NCBI GenBank assembly: GCA_937899365.1 | Contig: CALBPH010000704.1 | Location: 1 to 10,517, forward strand | DNA: 10,517 bases | Reading direction: 5' to 3' | Source of the DNA: an uncultured Leptolyngbya sp. | GTDB lineage: Bacteria > Cyanobacteriota > Cyanobacteriia > Phormidesmidales > Phormidesmidaceae | In this document: positions 1-4,791 of the stretch, piece by piece | How positions within the stretch are numbered: position 1 is the first letter of the stretch | Layout of the letters: each line of letters starts with the position of its first letter | The notes under the pieces: model-generated | What the model was told of the DNA's origin: nothing | What the model saw: the letters and a program-made list of their open reading frames with translations, nothing else | Databases searched by the model: none | Program-made: the position numbers and the translations under genes

Positions 1-326
1 GGCAACAGGCCCTTGAACTACGGCAACAGGCCCAGGCAAAATCCATTAACCTATCCCTACTCGAAGAACTCAATGGCATTGACCTGGCTAATCAGGCTCC
101 CCTGGCCGCCCTGGATCGGGGCTATATTCACTGGCTCTATGCCGCCAAACAGCAGTCTATGGGTATTCCAGAACGGATTGTTTGGGCTCGCACAAAAGCC
201 TTTATTGACCCCGATACCGGCTATTGGGACGCACCGGGACTGGGGAACCATTGGGATACAATCTATCGAGACCAGCTCCGACGTTATGCTGCTATCGAGC
301 GGGCTTTGGGGGAACATCGACCATGA
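1..326 (+). CDS. 3' end of an unrecognised gene (partial, about 107 residues visible)
   Basis: An open frame enters from the left edge (codons in phase with base 3) and stops at TGA 324-326. I do not recognise the family. The visible N-terminal part is Gln/Ala/Leu-rich and comes from a 12-base repeat (GGCAACAGGCCC at 1-12 and 22-33) spaced 21 bases, or seven codons, which suggests the end of a coiled coil. The remaining ~80 residues are rich in Trp, Tyr and charged residues, for example IPERIVWARTKAF and DTGYWDAPGLGNHWD, and look like a compact soluble tail. No membrane segment is visible. The stop overlaps the glsA start as ATGA, so the two genes are probably translationally coupled. The frame is chosen because it is open to the edge, has normal cyanobacterial codon use and ends exactly at glsA. 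An overlapping frame starting at 13 reads poorly and is a shadow. Confidence 0.72.
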   Translation, partial: QQALELRQQAQAKSINLSLLEELNGIDLANQAPLAALDRGYIHWLYAAKQQSMGIPERIVWARTKAFIDPDTGYWDAPGLGNHWDTIYRDQLRRYAAIERALGEHRP

Positions 327-1273
327 CACAACTGCAGGCTTTTCTGGAAAAACTGCACCACACCTATAGTGCAACCGATGAAGGACAGGTGGCAGCCTAC
401 ATTCCAGAACTGTCGAAGGCCAGCCCAGACTGGTTTGGCATTAGTGTCGTCACCACCGATGGTCAAGCCTTTAATGTTGGCGATACAGCTCAGAAATTTA
501 CCATCCAGTCAATTTCTAAAATCTTTTCCTATGGTTTGGCCCTAGAAGACCATGGCCGAGAGGTGTTATTAGAGAAAGTGGGTGTGGAACCCACGGGCGA
601 CCCATTTAACTCGATGATTCGTTTAGATGAAGGCTCCCACAGACCCTATAACCCCATGATCAATGCTGGGGCCATTGCCACCACCAGTTTACTGACCGGC
701 GATAGCCCCACCGATAAGCTCAACCGACTGCTAACTATGTTTGAGCGCTACACCGGGCAAGATGTTTTTATCGACATGCCTACGTTTATGTCAGAACGAG
801 CCACCGGCCATCGCAATCGAGCCATGGCCCATCTGATGCTCAACTTTGGCATGATCGATAAAGATATTGACGCGGCTCTGGACCTATATTTTCAACAATG
901 TGCCGTTATGGTGACCTGTGGTGACTTAGCTACCATGGCGGCCACCCTGGCCAACCATGGTAAAAACCCCATCACCCAGACCCAAGCCGTCAATGAAGAC
1001 TACGTGCGAGATCTGTTGAGCATCATGTACACCTGCGGTATGTATAACCGGGCTGGAGAATGGGCCTATCGCGTTGGAATACCCGCTAAGAGCGGTGTGT
1101 CCGGCGGCATCTTAGCCGTCATTCCAGGTAAGGCGAGAATTGCGACAATCTCCCCACCGATTGATCACACTGGCAACAGCGTCCGGGGCCTACAGGTATA
1201 TGAAGCGCTGTCGAACAAATATAATCTGCACATGTTTGACCTATCCCTGGGTCGTTGCAGCTTTTGTATTTGA
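323..1273 (+). CDS. glsA: Glutaminase A (serine-type, beta-lactamase fold), 316 aa
   Basis: Hydrolyses L-glutamine to glutamate and ammonia in the cytoplasm. The protein has the usual glutaminase length (about 300-310 aa) and the family's diagnostic motifs in order: the catalytic S-x-x-K (Ser63-Lys66, within QSISKIF), RPYNPMINAGAI (107-118), GHRNRAMAHLMLNFG (162-176), YTCGMYNRAGEWAYRVG (236-252) and the K-S-G motif at 256-258 followed by GVSGGI. The frame is open further upstream to 224, but ATG 323 gives the standard N-terminus and overlaps the upstream stop by four bases (ATGA), so translation is probably coupled to the unknown upstream gene. The last residues (RCSFCI) are a slightly odd Cys-containing tail. 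The gene converges with tal, 40 bases apart, with no clear terminator between them. Role in nitrogen supply or acid tolerance cannot be told from the sequence. Confidence 0.95.
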   Translation: MTQLQAFLEKLHHTYSATDEGQVAAYIPELSKASPDWFGISVVTTDGQAFNVGDTAQKFTIQSISKIFSYGLALEDHGREVLLEKVGVEPTGDPFNSMIRLDEGSHRPYNPMINAGAIATTSLLTGDSPTDKLNRLLTMFERYTGQDVFIDMPTFMSERATGHRNRAMAHLMLNFGMIDKDIDAALDLYFQQCAVMVTCGDLATMAATLANHGKNPITQTQAVNEDYVRDLLSIMYTCGMYNRAGEWAYRVGIPAKSGVSGGILAVIPGKARIATISPPIDHTGNSVRGLQVYEALSNKYNLHMFDLSLGRCSFCI

Positions 1274-1313
1274 CAGCGCTTTTATTGTTGGCCCGAGGTG
1301 TTAGACGAGGCCC

Positions 1314-2492
1314 TTAAACCTTAGCCAGCCTAAACGCGGCCCCCAGTCCGGCCCCCATCTCCTCAGGGGTAATCTTGCCATCATGGTCAATGTCGAGGGC
1401 ATCAAACACAGCATCAGCTCCCATCCACTCTTCACGGGTGATAAAGCCGTCACCGTCTAGGTCATAGGCACGAAAGATATCTTCAGCCGCATGGCTAACA
1501 GTATCATTGCCATTAAGTTGGGAAAGCCGTTCTACCAATAACGATTCTAACGACTCTAGCGCTTTAGTAAATCCTTGGATACCTTCAGCTAGCTTGTCTG
1601 AGGCCATTCGGTTTTCGGCATGCATCTTGTCGAAGGTCGCTTTGTCGACTGAGATTTTTTCGATCTCTAAGTCTGTCGCCATTTCAGGAGAAAGCTTACG
1701 GGGCAGTTCGGCGGTGACTGCATCTAATTGCGCCAGTAGCTTAGGCGAAATCGTCAGCAGATCGCAGCCCGCTAGCTCCTTCAGCTCATCGGTGTTACGG
1801 AAACTGGCCCCCATCACTTCAGTGGTGTAGCCAAACTTCTTGTAGTAGTTAAAAATTTCGGTAACTGACAACACACCCGGATCTTCGGCTGGTGGATAAG
1901 ACTCTCTGCCCGTATCTTTTTTATACCAGTCAAGAATCCGGCCCACAAAAGGGGAGATCAGGGTGGCACCAGCCTCAGCACAGGCAATGGCTTGGTGTAA
2001 GCCAAACAGCAGCGTCAGGTTACAGTGAATCCCTTCTTTTTCTAAAATCTCGGCAGCTTTAATGCCTTCCCAGGTGGAGGCAATCTTAATCAAAACTCTC
2101 TCGCGGGAGATACCGACGGCCTCGTACTGAGAGATCAGATCGCGGGCCGTGGTCAATGTACCTTCGGTGTCATAGGAAAGTCTGGCATCGACTTCGGTGG
2201 AGACACGACCGGGGATAATTTCTAGGATTTTACGACCAAACGCAACCGCCAGACGCTTAAAGGCTAAGTTAACGATTGCTTGAGTACTGGCACCGGCACC
2301 GGCATCAGCCTTGGCTGTCTGCAACGTTTCATCCACAATGCCCTGATATTGAGGCATCTGTGCCGCCGCTGTGATCAAGGATGGGTTGGTCGTTGCATCG
2401 CGCGGCTTAAATTGCTCAATGGCTTGAATGTCGCCAGTGTCGGCAACTACGACGGTCATTTCACGCAATTGATCCAGAAGAGTCTGTGTCAT
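1314..2492 (-). CDS. tal: Transaldolase with C-terminal EF-hand pair, 392 aa
   Basis: Transfers dihydroxyacetone units between sedoheptulose-7-P/glyceraldehyde-3-P and erythrose-4-P/fructose-6-P in the pentose phosphate pathway. Residues 1-325 form the TalB-type (beta/alpha)8 barrel: ADTGDIQAIEQF and RDATTNPSLI near the N-terminus, and the Schiff-base Lys136 in RVLIKIASTWEG. About 60 extra residues carry two canonical EF-hand loops, DLDGDGFITREE (344-355) and DIDHDGKITPEE (367-378), with Asp at loop positions 1, 3 and 5 and Glu at 12, so calcium binding is likely. Transaldolase/EF-hand proteins are a known cyanobacterial type. I chose ATG 2492 because MTQTLLDQLREMTVVV matches the family N-terminus. 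An in-frame ATG at 2504 adds only MEPT. Neither start has a strong Shine-Dalgarno (a weak GGAA precedes 2492). The gene lies downstream of ackA, same strand, across a 208-220 base structured gap, so it may have its own promoter. Confidence 0.95.
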   Translation of the reverse strand: MTQTLLDQLREMTVVVADTGDIQAIEQFKPRDATTNPSLITAAAQMPQYQGIVDETLQTAKADAGAGASTQAIVNLAFKRLAVAFGRKILEIIPGRVSTEVDARLSYDTEGTLTTARDLISQYEAVGISRERVLIKIASTWEGIKAAEILEKEGIHCNLTLLFGLHQAIACAEAGATLISPFVGRILDWYKKDTGRESYPPAEDPGVLSVTEIFNYYKKFGYTTEVMGASFRNTDELKELAGCDLLTISPKLLAQLDAVTAELPRKLSPEMATDLEIEKISVDKATFDKMHAENRMASDKLAEGIQGFTKALESLESLLVERLSQLNGNDTVSHAAEDIFRAYDLDGDGFITREEWMGADAVFDALDIDHDGKITPEEMGAGLGAAFRLAKV

Positions 2493-2547
2493 GGTGGGTT
2501 CCATTTCATCTGCTGACCACGTTTGCCATTGTAGTTATCCCAAATTA

Positions 2548-2573
2548 AATCGGCTTGAATCTAAAGACCGATT
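2548..2573 (-). repeat. Inverted repeat (6-bp arms) upstream of tal
   Basis: AATCGG at 2548-2553 is the exact reverse complement of CCGATT at 2568-2573, with a 14-base loop. It abuts the larger hairpin at 2574-2643. In tal-sense RNA it would be the second of two consecutive stem-loops before the start codon. No U-run follows, so a simple terminator is unlikely. Confidence 0.4.
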
Positions 2574-2643
2574 ATGGAATTGAGTCGATGTCAGAAATTG
2601 ATAGCTGTGCAAATCATGCGCTATCAATTTGGCGACTCACCAT
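2574..2643 (-). repeat. Long two-part hairpin between ackA and tal
   Basis: Three nested perfect arms: ATGG (2574-2577) with CCAT (2640-2643), TGAGTCG (2581-2587) with CGACTCA (2633-2639), and AAATTGATAGC (2595-2605) with GCTATCAATTT (2620-2630). This gives about 22 base pairs, interrupted by a 3-base bulge and a 7/2 internal loop, around a 14-base terminal loop. It is neither near the ackA stop nor followed by T-runs, so it is not a standard terminator. It could be a leader structure of tal, an RNA processing site or a small structured RNA. Confidence 0.55.
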
Positions 2644-2683
2644 GGTCCAATACATGGAGTAGAGGCTTCCGATTCGACTGTCA

Positions 2684-2699
2684 TACAATCATGATTGTA
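2684..2699. promoter_or_regulatory. 16-bp perfect palindrome just downstream of ackA
   Basis: TACAATCATGATTGTA is perfectly self-complementary over 16 bases and sits 13 bases beyond the ackA stop codon. A perfect palindrome with no loop suits a dimeric repressor operator better than an RNA hairpin. CTTTTC follows on the plus strand only, where no gene is ending. It is not an NtcA box (that would be GTA-N8-TAC). Function unknown; possibly an operator for tal. Confidence 0.4.
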
Positions 2700-2712
2700 C
2701 TTTTCTGACTGA

Positions 2713-3909
2713 TTAATGTTGCCCTAGAATTTGCCAACAGTCTTGGGCGATGGCCCAGTCTTCTTGGGTGTGAATTACCAGTACTCGAATAGCAGAATCG
2801 ACCGTGGCAATATCTTGATCGACAGGATGATTGTTATTCTTGTCCGAATCTAATCTCAGTCCTAAAAAGCCCTTTGCCTCACAGGCTGCAGCCCGAATTG
2901 ATGCGGCATGTTCTCCAATGCCGGCGGTAAACACAACGGCCTCTACACCACCCAGACCCATGAGCATAGAGCCAATACAGGATTTGAGCCGATGGAGGTA
3001 GAGCGCTTGGGCTAGCTGAGCCCGCTGGTCTCCAGCTGCCTGGCTGATTTGGCGTAAATCATGGGAGATGCCAGAAATGCCTTTGAGGCCTGATTCTTTA
3101 TTGAGCAGATGGTCTAGCTGATCGGCGCTGTACCCCTGTCGCATTAGATAGATCAAAATACCTGGATCTACTGCTCCAGAGCGAGTGCCCATCATCAGCC
3201 CATCTAAGGGGGTAAATCCCATGGTGGTGTCAATACTCTGCCCATGGTGAACGGCGCAGAGAGAGCCGCCATTGCCCAGATGGCAAATAATTAGCCGTAA
3301 ATCATCCCGGCCCAAAATTTGTGCCGCTCGCTGACTACAGTATTGATGGCTAATGCCATGAAAGCCATAGCGACGAATACCCTGGTTAACCCAGTCGTAG
3401 GGACCGGGATAGATGGCGGCAGCGTCGGGCATTTGGCTGTGAAAAGCGGTATCGAAGACGGCCACCTGGGGTACTTGCCCCAGCAGTTTTTCCATCAGTT
3501 CGATGCCGTCTAGGTTGGCAGGATTATGGTTTGGAGCGAGCTGTTTTAGCCGATCAATTTCGGCTTTGACCTCGGGGGTAACAATCGTACTTGCCTGGTA
3601 AGTCTGGCCGCCATGGACAACTCTGTGTCCAACCGCATCAATCTCATGGGGGCTTTTGAGCACCTGGGTGGGTCCTTGCCATAGGGTGCTGAGCACCTGG
3701 GAGAGGGTGTCCCGTCGAGAGGTGAGGGCTACTTTTTGTTCTAAGGACGCACCGGCATCGGTCTTTATTTCCATAACAGCCTGGTCGGGATACCAGTCAA
3801 TCTGGGCTTCCCAAGCCGGAATCGGTGCGGTGGCTGGCAGGGTATGACCCAAAGCATACAAACAGAGTTTGTGACTGCTAGAACCGGCGTTGAGGACAAG
3901 GATTTTCAT
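2713..3909 (-). CDS. ackA: Acetate kinase, 398 aa
   Basis: Interconverts acetyl-P + ADP and acetate + ATP in the cytoplasm; here it is the natural sink for the acetyl-P made by the phosphoketolase upstream. Length is normal (about 400 aa) and the ASKHA-fold active site is complete: Asn7 in MKILVLNAGSSSHK, Arg96 in GHRVVHGG, Asp153 in VFDTAFH, His184 in YGFHGISH, the phosphate-binding LGNGGSLCAV (211-220), Arg243 in MMGTRSGAVDPG, the adenine-side FTAGIGEH (327-334) and Glu383 in TQEDWAIA. The start gives the canonical N-terminus, although only a weak ribosome binding site precedes it (AGAAAACCACC). It starts 14 bases after the histidine phosphatase stop, so the two form an operon and ackA may rely on reinitiation. 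No phosphotransacetylase gene is visible in the window, which fits acetyl-P coming from Xfp. Confidence 0.97.
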   Translation of the reverse strand: MKILVLNAGSSSHKLCLYALGHTLPATAPIPAWEAQIDWYPDQAVMEIKTDAGASLEQKVALTSRRDTLSQVLSTLWQGPTQVLKSPHEIDAVGHRVVHGGQTYQASTIVTPEVKAEIDRLKQLAPNHNPANLDGIELMEKLLGQVPQVAVFDTAFHSQMPDAAAIYPGPYDWVNQGIRRYGFHGISHQYCSQRAAQILGRDDLRLIICHLGNGGSLCAVHHGQSIDTTMGFTPLDGLMMGTRSGAVDPGILIYLMRQGYSADQLDHLLNKESGLKGISGISHDLRQISQAAGDQRAQLAQALYLHRLKSCIGSMLMGLGGVEAVVFTAGIGEHAASIRAAACEAKGFLGLRLDSDKNNNHPVDQDIATVDSAIRVLVIHTQEDWAIAQDCWQILGQH

Positions 3910-3923
3910 GGTGGTTTTCTAGC

Positions 3924-4562
3924 TTATGTCCCGTTGCGATCGCACAAAGCCTCAGACAGATGATCGCGATCCCCCAACCGCTTTAACATTGGGCCATAGC
4001 GACCAAAGGTGATCACACTAAGGGAGGCCACGGGCATGTCGATGCGATCGCGATATCGTCCCAGATCAATTCCCAGCAGACTACACAAAATAATTCGTAG
4101 CGTTGTCTTATGGGACACTACCAGCACGTTACCCTCTTTGTAGGTTTCCTCAATTTCAGCAATAACAACATCGGCCCGACTGGCTGCCTGGAAAGCGGTT
4201 TCTCCCCCCGTTGGCGGGCTCCAGGCCGGCTCAGTTATCCAGCGAATGTAGTCATCATGGTAATGCTCCTCCACATAGGCTCGGGTCTGGTTTTCCCAAG
4301 CCCCATATTTCACTTCCCTTACCCCCTCTCGCAGCTGTAGGGGAACGTTAGCGGCCTGACACAGCGGCTTAGCCGTAGCCACCGTCCGTTTCATCGGACT
4401 AGCAAACACCGCCGTCCATTCTAAATCACCGTAGGTATCGGCAAAGGCCTGGGCCATTTGATTGCCCGTGGCCGTTAAATCTACATCGAGTGCCCCACAA
4501 AAGTCCCCTGTCTGGCTGTGGGTAGTTTCGCCATGGCGAAGAAAATAAAGGGTCAGACTCAT
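3924..4562 (-). CDS. Histidine phosphatase family protein (phosphoglycerate mutase-like), 212 aa
   Basis: A branch-1 histidine phosphatase or cofactor-dependent phosphoglycerate mutase relative. The catalytic set is complete: the RHGE motif with phospho-acceptor His10 (LRHGETTHS, 8-16), Arg59 in SPMKRT, Glu83 in VREVKYGAWE and His151 in VVSHKTTLR. Length matches single-domain phosphatases (about 200-220 aa) rather than the ~250 aa glycolytic GpmA, so a phosphatase acting on a sugar phosphate or phosphoglycerate is more likely than a mutase. This is inference; the substrate cannot be read from the sequence. It sits between xfp and ackA on the same strand, 14 bases before ackA. AGGTAGG lies 6 bases before the ATG as a ribosome binding site. 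Two HIP1 octamers (3936, 4044) lie inside the gene. The position suggests a link to the phosphoketolase pathway, perhaps trimming an excess sugar phosphate. Confidence 0.9.
   Translation of the reverse strand: MSLTLYFLRHGETTHSQTGDFCGALDVDLTATGNQMAQAFADTYGDLEWTAVFASPMKRTVATAKPLCQAANVPLQLREGVREVKYGAWENQTRAYVEEHYHDDYIRWITEPAWSPPTGGETAFQAASRADVVIAEIEETYKEGNVLVVSHKTTLRIILCSLLGIDLGRYRDRIDMPVASLSVITFGRYGPMLKRLGDRDHLSEALCDRNGT
3936..3943. repeat. HIP1 octamer GCGATCGC
   Basis: Perfect copy of the highly iterated palindrome typical of many cyanobacterial genomes, inside the 3' end of the histidine phosphatase gene. Confidence 0.85.
4044..4051. repeat. HIP1 octamer GCGATCGC
   Basis: Second perfect HIP1 copy, 108 bases from the first and in the same gene. 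Confidence 0.85.
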
Positions 4563-4568
4563 GAAATA

Positions 4569-4575
4569 CCTACCT
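4569..4575 (-). promoter_or_regulatory. Ribosome binding site of the histidine phosphatase gene
   Basis: Minus-strand AGGTAGG, 6 bases upstream of ATG 4562. It supports this start. Confidence 0.5.
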
Positions 4576-4614
4576 GTAGACCCGCATCGGTCTGTACATT
4601 GTTCTGAAGCGCTA

Positions 4615-4669
4615 CGGTTGCCGGTTTAGTTTGCCAGATAGTCTTCTCAACCGTTGGGTAAACGGCAAC
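4615..4669 (-). promoter_or_regulatory. Three-segment alternative-pairing element before the histidine phosphatase gene
   Basis: Segment A (GTTGCCGGTTTA, 4617-4628) pairs with segment C (TAAACGGCAAC, 4659-4669) over 11 base pairs with one bulged G. Segment B between them can instead pair with A (CAACCG 4648-4653 with CGGTTG 4615-4620) or with C (CCGTT 4651-4655 with AACGG 4661-4665). The folds are mutually exclusive, as in attenuators and RNA switches. There is no U-run, and the element ends about 50 bases before the start codon. Regulatory function is inference. Confidence 0.35.
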
Positions 4670-4700
4670 AGTTTGAGCCGTCATGGGATCGCCCCTCTAA

Positions 4701-4733
4701 TGGTTTTAGAGACTGGTTTTAGATGGTTTCAGA
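4701..4733. repeat. Three short near-tandem repeats in the xfp-phosphatase gap
   Basis: TGGTTTTAGA occurs at 4701-4710 and 4714-4723, followed by TGGTTTCAGA at 4724-4733. GTTTTAG at 4716-4722 also pairs with CTAAAAC at 4734-4740, an 11-base loop hairpin. Too short and irregular to be CRISPR. Confidence 0.45.
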
Positions 4734-4749
4734 CTAAAACGCTCATTCA

Positions 4750-4785
4750 ATTGAAAGCCTTCCCCATAAAGAGAAGGCTTTCAAT
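4750..4785 (-). terminator. 13-bp perfect hairpin immediately after xfp
   Basis: ATTGAAAGCCTTC (4750-4762) and GAAGGCTTTCAAT (4773-4785) pair perfectly around a 10-base loop. The stem begins 6 bases past the xfp stop codon. On the minus strand it is followed by TGAATGAGCGTTTT, so there is no immediate U-run. It is either a weak or partial terminator lowering expression of the downstream phosphatase-ackA pair, or an mRNA 3'-end stabiliser or processing site for xfp. Confidence 0.6.
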
Positions 4786-4791
4786 CAGATC

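Noticed and set aside
57..374. Minus-strand open frame across the unknown gene / glsA junction
   Set aside because: It overlaps two well-supported plus-strand frames, including the glsA N-terminus.
1274..1313. Bidirectional terminator between the convergent glsA and tal
   Set aside because: The 40 bases contain repeated GGCC/GAGG words but no arms that pair into a convincing stem with a T-run.
2684..2699. NtcA binding site
   Set aside because: The palindrome is TAC-N10-GTA, not GTA-N8-TAC. I also found no match to GTA-N8-TAC in the xfp/ldhA spacer.
4701..4740. CRISPR-like direct repeats
   Set aside because: Repeats are 10 bases with no true spacers and irregular period; no cas genes nearby.
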